Shown here: piece after piece, positions 53,235-64,000 of the stretch
Layout: each line of letters starts with the position of its first letter
How positions within the stretch are numbered: position 1 is the stretch's first letter
NCBI GenBank assembly: GCA_964019695.1
Contig: OZ026515.1
Coordinates: 142,794,152-142,858,151, forward strand
Source of the DNA: Loripinus fragilis
Taxonomy: Eukaryota; Mollusca; Bivalvia; Lucinida; Lucinidae
Length of the DNA: 64,000 nt
Direction: 5' to 3'
Program-made: the position numbers and the translations under genes
Notes under the pieces: generated by a model
Database searches by the model: none
The model's input: only the letters and a program-made list of their open reading frames with translations
What the model was told of the DNA's origin: nothing

Positions 53235-55860
53235 ATTTTATCAGACGTAAACTATTCAGTTTCTAGTCTATCCTATTATTTCCAACAATAAACGCAGTGT
53301 TGGTCACATGAAGCAAACACATATGTAATAATCTTTGGTAATATGTTCAATGTGTTGTCTGAAACAATTAGAATATCCCTTTCATCCTTTTTACCGAAGT
53401 AATTTTAAGCTATGTTATCATTTTCGGGATAAAATGTTCCACTTAAGCTTATTGGAATTTTGCATTGAAGTTTTACCTTTCGAACCACAAGGTAGTCAGT
53501 AAATGGAGGAAAGTGGTCATATCAGTTAACCATTTTATCACAGAAAAACAAATAAGATTAAAGATAAGTAATCTAGTAATTGCATTAATTTGTTAAAAAA
53601 AATACAATAACACGCACAGAATGAAGAAAGGGGCAGAGACAATAGATGTATCGTGACTATACTTTAAGACATTCTTATGCATAGGTTTCTTTGGTTTGGA
53701 CAACGGGCGCCATTATTTTTTTATGCTACATGATGTCGCACACGCATAATTTATGGCTACATTCCTAATCGAAATTGTAAAGGAGATGTAAATAAAAGGG
53801 AAACGTAATTGACTCCTATCAACATATATACATAAAATTATATAATACATAAATGCACCAAAGCATGAATATATTGATACCCAATGCATAGGCTACAAGC
53901 AAAAGCCCAGATGAGTCTGCTCAAAAGAGCAGTCTCACATAAGCAGTCACTGCTTGTACATTCCATTGGGTAAGTAAGTGGTTTATTTACATAACTTAAG
54001 CATATTTAAAACAATAATAAATTAATAAAGAAATGATAAAATTAATTGAAAATATGAGTTAACTCGTACGAAAATGGTACAAACCTCATAGCCGACCAGA
54101 GGTAACACAGATGAGCCTGTGCATCAGCACAGTGATCTAAATTAGATTCACTGATCAGCACGATCCCACCTACATACATGTATATCTGGTAATATAGTTC
54201 TGCTTTATTTGTCATTTTCATTATTATCACTACATCTACAAATATGCATACCGTCTCAATATATTTGTTTTATACAATTTTGCATCTGTAACGAATATAC
54301 ATGTACGAATATTAATGCGATTACAGCGTGTGCATACATGTATCGTACTTTAATATCTTTAACTCTTACCATGCTAGATGTGACTTTGAAATTGTCGTCT
54401 GCCGATAACCTTTGCACACAGTTCGGTGCCAGATCAGGACCGACAGAACGTCGGTCCTGATCTAGATTCAAACCGTTCGACACTCTGATAGTGTTCCTGA
54501 AAGAACATTTTGAAAAGTTAATTTTTAAAAAAAAGTCAGCAGATGACAACAAAAAGCATGAAAAATTACCCAACGTGCAGAGTGTTAAGTTAATTTGCTC
54601 AACAAGCCGAACTACTCTGACAGGAAACCACGTGTGTCACTTTTCACGATATCTCCCGAAGATAGGGTGAAAGGTCATTGAGTATTCTTATGTACCAGGC
54701 TTATGAGCAAGGTGTGCAAACAAGGTGTTCTGCAAACACGCTATAATGAGAATATTGATCAGAATCGGCGATTACGAACGTCAGGGTGTCGAAGCAACTA
54801 CAACGCTTATGGTAAACATGTGTGAGGTGTAGGATTATAGAGATAAGGCCCTATGGGGCAATATTAATAATTTAATCACATTATTTAATTGACTCATATC
54901 CCCTCACTCATTTATATGCCCCCTATAATTTACAGCAGACGACATTTTCACATTTACAAAAAATATAAGTCTAGATAATCCAATCAGACGATTCACATTA
55001 AATATCAAGCTTTATTTGCCACGAATATCAAGGAAGAAATGTTTGAAAATGGTATCTGCTACGGTCGTGTCTTATTGAACTCTTGGCAACTTGTGTGACA
55101 GTGCAGACATAGACTAACATGCTATTGTCCGGATTTGACCTTAGCTTGATCAAAAGTTAGATGAATTCATGAAAAGAAAAAGGAAATCTGGATCAAATCT
55201 TTATGGCATACCAGTTTTCAGTTCGAATTGTAGGCATTTGGTTTAGAAATAACGGTCACAATCTTAAAGGTAGATTCGTCCAATCTTTGATCAGTCTAAG
55301 GTCAAAATCTGACTATACTTTGTATCAATTAGACTGTATTAAGTCTCTTGATATCTATTTCATTTTTAGATTTCACCATATATCTAGAACCGCTGCGTGC
55401 CAAAACCTATGCAAGTATAACATGTACACCAACAAAGTAAATATGTGTGTTTGTTAACACCAAAATTACAGCTGAGCTACCACACCATTTGGTGTAAACT
55501 TACACTTACTTTATTACAGCTAACAATTATTAAATATTTCCTTTTGTTATTGTATAGTACTCACATAGCTTTTAAAGTAGTTGAACGGTTGCACCATCAA
55601 CTGCTACCAAACTTAGTGTTTACAACGTGTTTATCCTGTCCTATTATTAAAGATGCCTTCACAGTCCTCTGAGAAAACTGCAAATATTTTGATCAGGCTG
55701 TGCAGATTTTTCTGACCTGATCTGGGTGTTTGCTTGGCACAACCGTGTCATGCTAGTGACTTTTGCATGCAACCGAATATATATGTCAGTTTGGTCAGAG
55801 TCTACTCTTTAGCTTTTTTTCAGCATGACAAAGACACAAACACTATATTTCCGTACTTGT
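53235..55860. other. Unassigned region with MITE pieces
   Basis: Contains a hairpin MITE copy at 54380-54595 (annotated separately), a hairpin fragment at 53890-53965 ('gagtctgctcaaaagagcagtct') and a LINE-tail-like 'gtaagtaagtggtttattta' at 53970. The remainder shows nothing I recognise. Confidence 0.4.
54380..54595. mobile_element. Hairpin MITE copy
   Basis: Stem 'agatcaggaccgac' / 'gtcggtcctgatct', with 'ttgtcgtctgccgataacc' on the left and 'gagtgttaagttaat' on the right. Related to 32895-33110. Confidence 0.7.
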
Positions 55861-55861
55861 T

Positions 55862-56171
55862 CATGCGCGGATCTAGAGGGCCAGAGGGCGGACAGGGGGT
55901 CCGACCCCCCCCCTGGAAAATCACATATTATATAGGTTTCTTTACGGAAAAATCAATTGGGCCCCCACCCCTGGAAAAAGTTGGACCCCCACCTCCTGGA
56001 AAATGTTGAACCCCCTCTCGAACTTTGGAAAAGTATAGTTTACTTTGAAATAAACCATTGGACTTCTGTAAAATAAGTAAAGGATTAAAAGAAAACATTG
56101 TCAGAGCTTTTTTATGTCGGATGGACCTAGACCCCCCTCCCCCCTGACGAAAATTCCTGGATCCGCGCATG
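55862..56171. mobile_element. C-rich MITE, complete copy with inverted ends
   Basis: Begins 'catgcgcggatct' and ends 'ggatccgcgcatg', an inverted pair of about 13 bp. The interior has 'ggggtccgacccccc', 'ccctggaaaa' and 'gttggaccccc' blocks. Best-preserved copy of the family also at 1256, 39530 and 62400. Confidence 0.75.
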
Positions 56172-57590
56172 TTGTTGGAACCATTCTAACACTCAGGCCT
56201 AATCAAACAACGTAAATCAGGTCTTAAAATATGGATATCTTCGCATGAAAATCTGTATTCGGGGTTTGCGACCAGGTAACGCTCATTCGAGTCTGCGCAG
56301 CTACAGAGACTAGGTAGATTATTGAAGGTTTGCACGTGGAAAGCTTGTCTATTTTACTTCGTCTTTGTAATATTAGCATGCAACCAAATCAGGAGAACTG
56401 CGTATTTGTGGCACAATCCCTTGTTGTACATATGTATAATTTTTACAATCAAATATGCTTAGATTATCAACTTGGCCAACTATGCCCAGATCAAATGCCA
56501 TATTATGTGGTGTCTGATCAGGGTCTACACTGTACTAATATAAGGAACTTCTCAAAGACATCAGGGTAAAATCAAATTATATTTACGCCAAAAATGATAA
56601 ATTATGATCTGTGCATTAGCCACCAATGCGTTAATACCAACTTGCGTGATAACAAATTTTCTAGCCCAAGTGTAGCAAATTTTATATAATTTTTGTGTAC
56701 ATATAAAACACTGCTATAATTTAATAAAAACAAATAATAAAATAAAGAAAATCTTTGGAACGTAAAATATTGATCATTTCTGATAACGAAAAAAATAACA
56801 TGGTCATTTCGTGACTGGTCAGTTTTTTTGTTAATTTCGCTGGAAATATCTTCCCTATACTGTTAATCAAATCTTATTTATCCAATGTAACTCCATTGTC
56901 GCTAATCCTTGACCTAGGACATGTGTCAACAATTCTTATTTATTCACTTATTTGACCAATTCCTCCTTTCAACGATCCAATTCTATCTTATTTTTACAAT
57001 CCCCTAATTTTATCTAATATCAATTTACCAATTATTTATTATAACCCTATTCTGCTTGTATCTTCGCACATCCCTAATAGTTCCCACGTAGTAGACTATG
57101 ATTAAAGTAAAATACTATTAGTATTGAATAATACGAATAATTGCACTCCAGCGAATTTCACAGGTAAATAAGAAATACTAACAATGAGGTATGCACTGAT
57201 GACACATGATAAGAAGACTGGGGGCTAAAAACGTCACATTTCTCTACAATTATGTCGTATTGTTGCTTTTTAGCGTTTCGGTTTTTTATTTAAATAAGTT
57301 TGACAATTTTGTACACGTCATCTTACCCCATCGAAAGCTCACTGATATGTTAAATGAAAACGATTTTTCTGTGTCCTACCGAAAAAAAAGTCTCCGAGTT
57401 TGATGTGCCGAAGCAATGAAATAACGTGTGGTTAAATATTCATTTGATATAAATAAGTTGTTTATTTATAATTACTTACCTTGCTATTGTATATTTCAAA
57501 TTTACCTGCTATGTTTAATATATCACCTTATTGTTTTTGATCAAACCGACACGGACAGGCCCCCAGATAGAAGTGCGTAACTGAAAATTA
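56172..57590. other. Unassigned sequence
   Basis: AT-rich; no repeat or coding signal recognised. Confidence 0.4.
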
Positions 57591-57725
57591 ATTTCTCATT
57601 TCTCAACCAAAACATTTGTTGTGGGTACTCAAAAGAGCCGTCTCAATGAGACGGTTCTTTTGAGTACCCAAAGCACATGTTTAAACTGATGGATAAGAAA
57701 ATAGTCGCAATTTTACGCTGACATT
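57590..57725. mobile_element. Hairpin MITE
   Basis: Strong stem 'tgggtactcaaaagagccgt' / 'acggttcttttgagtaccca' around 'ctcaatgag'. Related copy at about 51150-51300. Confidence 0.75.
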
Positions 57726-57834
57726 TTTGGCTTAACTGTCCCTATGCTGACAGGGTTGAGTTTCTGCATCAGGTGCGGATCACTTCAAAACTGATCAGAA
57801 AATGCGGAGGCGTTAACCTGTTAACCGTTAGAGC

Positions 57835-58064
57835 GTAAACAATGCTTCTGAAAATGTCGTCTGCTGAATTCTTCTGCTGCAAATAATTGCCTAACATTAC
57901 TGACGAATTAAGTATGGAAGCAAACAGCGTGGACCCAGAACAGACTGCTCCTATAGGAGCAGTCTGACCTGGGTCCACACTGTTTGCCATTGAGGCTTCT
58001 TAGACATTTCAGCAGACGAGAAAAGCAGACGACTTTTGTTGTGATTGGTGCATTAAGGGTTAAT
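57835..58064. mobile_element. Hairpin MITE
   Basis: Stem 'acagactgctcctat' / 'ataggagcagtctg', with 'gtggacccag' and 'ctgggtccac'. The outer parts 'gtcgtctgctga' and 'cagcagacga' are inverted too. Shares its right part ('tgattggtgcatta') with 26735-26890. Confidence 0.75.
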
Positions 58065-58324
58065 CTTGAAAATAAGAAATGAGAACATGGTGAACATTTT
58101 TTTAAATAAACAAGGGACAACTCTTCCAGTCTCTTCTTCATGACTTGATAGTTCGTGAAATAAAATCTCGCCAGGTTCTCTAAGTTCTAAACAATAAGCA
58201 CGCACTCTTACCATGTTACAGGCAGTTTTACAAGTGGCTACTACCCATATGTGATTATGCGACGGCCCATACATATGGATATACACCATATGATAATGAG
58301 GCCAAGTTACAAATACAAAACTTT

Positions 58325-58645
58325 GGTATAAACAAAATAAAATACCATATTGACCACCTTTGCGCCAATATCTCATCCAAAAGTTCACGGCTGAGGCAAC
58401 TTTCTACATATATCCCATCTGAAACCCCAAATATATACATTGTATATATTCTACCATTAATTGACTATGCCTTAAGTACCTTGGGTACCACCCACACCAA
58501 GAAGTAACTTAGAAAGACTCTCAAACTTCAAAAACGAACAGCACGAATCATTCTAACTGACGATGCATGCACCTTACGATACAGCCTCTTCCGACATGCT
58601 CAAAACTTTAGGATTGCCAACCGTGTAAAAAAGACAAAGCTATAA
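58325..58645 (+). pseudogene. Non-LTR reverse-transcriptase C-terminal remnant
   Basis: A frame running KIKYHIDHLCANISSKSSRL, YILPLIDYALSTLG, then TLKLQKRTARIILTDD, with one TAA before the last block. The 'LP.iDY...WG / kLQKRAaRiIl' pattern is the usual region behind the RT domain of Jockey/CR1-like LINEs. No catalytic motifs remain. Confidence 0.7.
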
Positions 58646-58981
58646 TATGGCCGTGCTAACAATTTTTTAATTATTAGTTTAACTTAATTTAAAGAGGACC
58701 GCACATTTAGCGACCAACGCTAGTCGACCATGCATCCCTCTCAAAACATATATATATACACATATACTCCTCGCCAAAAATTTAGCATATTTTCGGAAAT
58801 TTGCAAAAATAAGACAAAATGCATATTTGAGATATTTTGTGAAGTATGGTATAAGTTGTCCTACATACCTGTGACAAAACAGTAGGATGCTTATTTGCTG
58901 AAACGAAATGTACTGCGTATGGCTCACGCTTTTCTTTGGGTACCCTCATGTACAAAAATCTCAAGTTTGTAAAAAGACATC

Positions 58982-60009
58982 ATGGTGCAAAATAAGGACC
59001 GTTGGCGCATAATCTGCATGTGGGAGGCTGGCCAAACACAGACTAGCCATAGCCAGGCAAATTGGGATAAACCAGAGCCAAGTAAGCCGGTTAATTGCAA
59101 AGTCATGATGGCCAAACCAATGACGTCACTGACGGACCACGGCCTGGGAGACCAAGACTCTCTTCTGCTGCCGATGTTAGAGTGCTTCTGCGATCTGCTG
59201 TTCATGATCCCAACGCTCCTTTATCTGAACTTCGTCAACAGAGGCAAAATCTTAATGTACAAGCCAGTACCAGAACTGTAAACAGGCTACTTTATAAGGC
59301 TGGATTGAAGGCGCGCCGTCCTCGCCGTCCTCGCCGTCGGACGAATCTGGCGCTTGCTCATCGACAAAATCGTGTGCAGTGGGCCGATAACAAACTTTGT
59401 TCGAACTTAAGAACGTGGCGCTGTATCAACTAGTCAGACAAGAGCCGTTTTCTGTTACGCTTCACGGATGGGCGTGTTCGCGTATGACGTCAACGTGGAC
59501 AGGGTCCATTTCAAGATAACGTCGCTGCTGAGACTGAAATGCTTAGTGGCGGATCCATTATGGTGTGGGGCTGCTTTAGTCATGACCACAAGCTTGATCT
59601 CAAGGTTATTAGACAAACTTTGACAGGGCAACGTTACATTGACGATATCCTTAAGCTATTGTGTATCCACATTTCCAAGCACATCAAGCAGCACTCCCCA
59701 TATTTCAGGACGACAATGCACATCCACATAAGGCACGTATTGTTACAGATTCTCTTGCACAGGATGGGATTGAGAATCTTCAGTGTCCGAGTAGGAGCCC
59801 CGATATGGGTCCCATCGAATACATTTTAGGGCCGTATAGGACGTAACGTCTGCAAACAAAATGACGTCGTCACGCTTGATGACCATGTACGTGCACTTGT
59901 CGACAAGTGGAACAATTTGGAGCTCTGGTTTCTTAGAAAACTAGTGCAAGGTATGCTACGGCAAGTACGAGAGTTATACCAGCGTAGAGAAGGACACACC
60001 CGTCATTGA
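58982..60009 (+). pseudogene. Decayed Tc1-like transposase
   Basis: Pieces in changing frames: helix-turn-helix region (CMWEAGQTQT), GRPRLSSAADVRVLLRSA, TRTVNRLLYKAGLKAR, SRFLLRFTDGRVRV, GGSIMVWGCFSHD, PIFQDDNAHPHKARIVTDSL, CPSRSPDMGPIEYILG, and an end HTRH-stop at 60007-60009. This is the Tc1 transposase order (paired-type HTH, GRPR motif, DDE catalytic core). It has at least two internal stops near 59430 and 59485 and several frame changes. The first catalytic block reads SDKSRF instead of TDESRF. Not functional. Terminal inverted repeats could not be identified. Confidence 0.85.
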
Positions 60010-61154
60010 CGTCAATTTCTGAAAAGACGGAGGGTCTGATGACACTGGTTAATAGTGAGTCTTCTATCAAAGACATCATCTGAAACGTTTTTACTGATTA
60101 CAATGTGATTTTTAACAAAAACGTAAAGTTCTATCAGTTCAAACACAAACTTGTTTTCGCTTTCAAAATTTATAGTTTTGAGTTACATTGCGCATGCGTT
60201 CTTACCCTACCATTGTTATACAGAATCCAACGAAATTTGTTGTTTCGACTTCCCATACACATTGATGCATCAGAAATACAATTAATTTTTCTGCTGAAAA
60301 TGTTCATAATTAAATAGCATTAATTTGTATAAATTCTTTGAATCTGTTTTCGCATTATATATGAAAGAAGATACAGGAACGTGAAGAGTACTTGTGGCAT
60401 AGTCGGACATTGCAGCCAGATTTTCATCGATTCAAACGCATACATAGTAAATGTGGCATTCATTTTGCTTGCGCCCTATCGAAAAATTACCCGAAGCTAA
60501 CAACACCTAGATCAATTATTCAAATGGTATCTTTCCTGGCGATTGCAGTTCAACCCAGACGTATATATTTTGCTTAGGGGGCTGGATAAAGAAACACTTA
60601 CAAATGTATTCCTGGGCTAAGCTTTGGCAGACTTAGTAGCATTACTGTCAGAAGACCTTGTTCTGTTTCGGTATCTTTGTCTACCAGCTTTACATAATTT
60701 ATGTTCGAGATGTCACCACGTGGTCGTATGATTCGGTGAATTTATACCTTTGAGAGCAGTTTCTGTGAGAGTCTTCAGGCGTTGAAACATGCCATCAAAA
60801 TGTCTGCTTGTGTATGTCTGATATATACCCGAGGGATAATTTGATGGTATGGTTCTTCTGCTATGACATACTCAACAGAAGCTATTCACAGGGATAATAA
60901 CTCACTGTTCTGGTAGTTATTGAAAATATTGCTTATGTTGGTTGAGTGTTATGCTTACCTCATTATTAAATCTCTTGCAGTTCGTTTCGGTAAGGGATCT
61001 GCTTACAATGAAGCCTAGCATAGCCACTCACTGAAAAATCATGTTAATTTTAGCTTGTTTCAGAGTTTAATTTCATAATATATATGCTATGTCTGTCTCT
61101 CGTGTATATAGTTGCATGTATGCTTATGCTTCTCCTTCTTGGAGGAAATAAGAA
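60010..61154. other. Unassigned sequence
   Basis: No recognised coding or repeat signal. An acceptor-like site 'aatctcttgcag' at about 60980 is followed by a short frame discussed under findings. Confidence 0.4.
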
Positions 61155-61298
<144 letters not shown>

Positions 61299-63214
61299 GC
61301 CAAACGTTAATGTTTATACTCCTCATAATACTTAACATATTTATGCTTAACTTGTATAAATATGTTTAGAGGGACGCATGGTAGACTAACGTTAATCGCT
61401 AAATGTGCTGTTCTCTTTCAATATAGATAAAATAAAATGGTAAGCCCTTTTGGAAATTTAATTTTTGAAGATGTCTCTTAAGTTATCCTAGCTACGTTCT
61501 AAAGATTTAGTAAGCTGTTTAGCTAGAATTTGGGGTCCTTTGAAAACCGTTAGTCTTCTCCACATGTATACCGACCCAGTCAGATCACAGAATTGCCAGT
61601 GCTCAAATTAGTAGTTAAGGGATCATGGCTATATTCGTGCGGACAGCGAAGACTGTCAGACATAGCAGATATATACAAAGGCAGAATTGGACTTCGATTG
61701 GCGCTCAGGTCATTCTGTTGGTTGATCACATTCCGTATTGCCTGTGTCATAAGGAGTAACTGCCTGGTGCACTGGCATCAATAGTTCTAACAGAGCAATC
61801 CGCTGGAGGTCTGTAGCTTCCTGTCCCCATGATGTTATATAATCAGATTTGTGATCAAACAAAGTGGCGATAAGATCTGCAGATTTTGCCAACCACCCAA
61901 TAGGCATCCACGCCATGTTCATAAATTGAGTCAACCATCACTTACATGTACACTCATTTCATACTTACCCCAATATCCGTGAAAATCTCTACCAATCCAT
62001 ATTGTTTCTTTTGGTATGGACTGCTTATCTATTTTGGTTAACTTTTAGGTAACTCTTTTCGTAACAAATCGGTTATCCCCGTTATATCATGGTTCGACCA
62101 TATTTGTGTTCGTGTCTCAAAGAATGTATACAATTGTTTATCAGTAACCTCTTATATTAAATGCATTGTTGCACGTTGGCCTGATAAACGTTGCCTATCT
62201 CACGGCATGTGTCTTTATCAGGTCATCATAACGACCTTTTTGGATGACGTCGTCAATGACGCTGAATACTATATTCAAGAAAGCGTTCTTTGTAAGCATG
62301 GTATTTATTTATATAAGCAATACTGAAGGAACTGCGTGCACGGATTCAGAAAACTTCGCCAGGGGATGGTGGTCCTGAAAACGTTTTTTCAGGCACGAAC
62401 TCTCTTCTCGAGGGGTACGTACCAGTATTTCTAAGCAAACATATAGCAGCTTTTGATTTTCCAGGGGTTCCGAACCCCCTGCCCCCCCCCCCACTTTGGA
62501 TCCGCCAATGAACTGTTTTGCATAAGTGGGTTCATGTGATAGCTTTGTGGTATGCATGTAATGTGGAAGAGCTATCTTATTAGATCATGTCTAGTAGCAG
62601 TGGGACACTTTGTTAACAGAAGCAAATGGATAGGCCTAGAGCAGTTAACTGCGCGTCAAAATTTCTCAATTGCCTTTTTAAATACACATCCAATTTTGTC
62701 CATTTAGAGAAAGATTTTAATCTGCGATCCTATCTCTTGGCACTTTCGTTAAAACAACTTGCACTGTCATTCAATATGTAAAGAACCCATTTTACTGTCA
62801 TTTGTTCATCTCACAAAACAGCTGTATAAATTAATATTAATTTGAAATTCAAGGGATCCGCACACGAGCCGCCCTTTGATGACAAACCTTTAAATGCTTG
62901 TGAGGTATTCATTTGAAGATATTATGTTGCCATTTGCTGTGATATAGTTTAATTCGTATTTATGAGAAGGGCTAGAGAGTGATCTTCACACCCAGCCCGA
63001 CATGGTGTCTCTTGTGGAAAAGTCATAGACCTGATACTAACGTGTAAATTTATATTTACGTATCGGTAATTGGGCTTTATGACTTGATAATTTAGAAAGA
63101 TAAAACTTTTATTTCAGAAATAAATAGTTTAAAATTGATCGGTATGTTTTACTTCAATATGGAGAAAGGTATAAATCAAATGTACAAATAGATTGATTTG
63201 TGAATGTGGAGCAA
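61299..63214. other. Mostly unassigned sequence
   Basis: Contains a fragment of the C-rich MITE (about 62410-62510, minus orientation, 'ttttccaggggttccgaacc') and nothing else recognised. A 74-codon frame on minus at 61710-61934 is noted under rejected items. Confidence 0.4.
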
Positions 63215-63395
63215 TGTATAGGTCTCCACCTGAGATAGAGGGGTTGCTCATTCGAGCCTCATAGGAGACACTCACTGTGACTGTGGTGTGTCCTTTAGCA
63301 TGACAGTTTATCCTATGCTTAGTACTCACTGGCTAATCACAGGAACCGTCCGGATACGACTGAAAATATTGCTGACTGAGACGTAAAGCCAACAG
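63215..63395 (+). mobile_element. tRNA-headed SINE, degraded
   Basis: B-box-like 'ttgctcattcgagcctc' and a tail 'gactgaaaatattgctgactgagac' match the end of the SINE at 10081-10268; the A box is weak. Confidence 0.55.
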
Positions 63396-64000
63396 CGTGA
63401 CGAACGGATAGGCGAACGTCGTGAATTGCAATAGCTGATATAGCTCGTTTTGACATGCATCGTCAGCAGAGAAAGAAAGACAAACGTTCATATTGAGGAG
63501 ATTTTCAAACGCGTGACCGCTATGCATTTGCCCACTGGACCAGTAAATACGCACGTGTTGTTGACCATGTAGAAGAGTTTTTAGTTAATAGATTGCAAGG
63601 CTCGATTCAGTATACATGGTAAAAGATGTCATTGTGATCTACAGAAATTGCGTATCCTGAGTATTTAACTTTGACGAGGCATTGTAAATAGGCCATGGTT
63701 TCCACTTGGGATAGCTACTTAAGTTTATGGTCTAAAATATATTATGATCTGGTCCAGATGTTTAATTGAAGCTAAAATGGTTCAGAATTGATATACATGT
63801 CTCATGTTTACAGTCGAATATTGTTGATTTGAAGTCCTTCGGTACAGAGATCATAGTTGCTTCGAGTTATCATCATAATTCAGATTCAAATTATTAAGTC
63901 ATAAACAAATGATTATTTTCATGATTTACTATCAAAATGTATGTGTTAAAAAGAAACGTATGTTCTGTGTGCTTAAAGGAAACGACTCAATGAGACGTTT
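63396..64000. other. Unassigned; MITE piece cut by the window end
   Basis: The last 50 bases ('cgtatgttctgtgtgctta', 'gactcaatgagacgttt') match the left half of the ATGAGACG hairpin seen at 4440-4510 and 57640; its other half lies outside the window. Confidence 0.45.

Noticed and set aside
60981..61018. Alternative last exon of the Rab24-like gene (RFGKGSAYNEA-stop)
   Set aside because: Acceptor is good, but the tail is short, lacks cysteine, and lies far beyond a better-placed candidate; kept only as an alternative.
61710..61934. Minus-strand frame of 74 codons (SADLIATLFDHKSDYITSWG and following) with protein-like composition
   Set aside because: Looks as if it could be part of a coding sequence, but I recognise no family and find no splice partner; left unannotated.

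Overview
The window reads as nuclear DNA of an animal, most likely a bivalve mollusc. It is AT-rich, gene-poor, cut by spliceosomal introns with GT..AG ends, and crowded with diverged transposable elements. Several of these resemble repeat types typical of bivalves: tandem-repeat elements bounded by ATGCCCCC or ATACCCCGCCAC ends, many hairpin MITEs, tRNA-headed SINEs, and Penelope-like and L1/Tx1-like retroelements. The species call is inference; no search was possible.

Only one host gene could be assembled: a plus-strand Rab24-like small GTPase. Six exons splice in frame (5380-5487, 30660-30728, 35000-35146, 38162-38261, 40155-40205, 47873-47938), and 53013-53089 is a weaker candidate for the last exon. 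The gene spans at least 42.5 kb, probably 47.7 kb, and intron 1 alone is 25.2 kb. The exons carry the P-loop, switch I, WDTAGSER, TKKD and SSKTG motifs in order. A serine sits where most Rabs have the catalytic glutamine, as is known for Rab24.

Intron 1 (5.5-30.7 kb) is a nest of mobile DNA. A hairpin MITE and a 618-bp element with 39-bp inverted ends come first. They are followed by an L1/Tx1-like LINE flanked by an 18-bp direct repeat (6862-6879 and 25122-25139): ORF1 at 7228-8187, ORF2 at 20439-24189 with one frameshift, and a poly(A) tail at about 25.12 kb. About 12 kb lies between its two ORFs. This stretch holds a SINE, a widely spaced inverted repeat (9.5/18.3 kb), a tandem-repeat element (12.7-15.2 kb), a second tandem array (15.2-16.9 kb) broken by a TIR element, and other repeats. 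The intron then holds a near-perfect palindrome with a 9-bp target duplication (25.2 kb), tails of a Penelope-like element, tRNA-like sequences in opposite orientation, and another TIR-bounded tandem element (28.6-30.1 kb).

The later introns and the region past the gene hold minisatellites, Tc1-type MITEs with TA-flanked inverted ends (33.6-34.2, 37.3-38.1 kb), two oppositely oriented copies of one hairpin MITE (35.2 and 51.4 kb), many tails of two retroelement families, and a Penelope-like reverse-transcriptase remnant (47.2-47.8 kb, minus). They also hold a 60-bp satellite split by an insertion (48.6-50.0 kb), non-LTR RT remnants (33.3 kb minus, 58.4 kb plus), a decayed Tc1 transposase (59.0-60.0 kb) and long microsatellites. 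I see no prokaryotic, CRISPR or viral system. The notable content is the split, atypical Rab24-like gene and the nested element history inside it.
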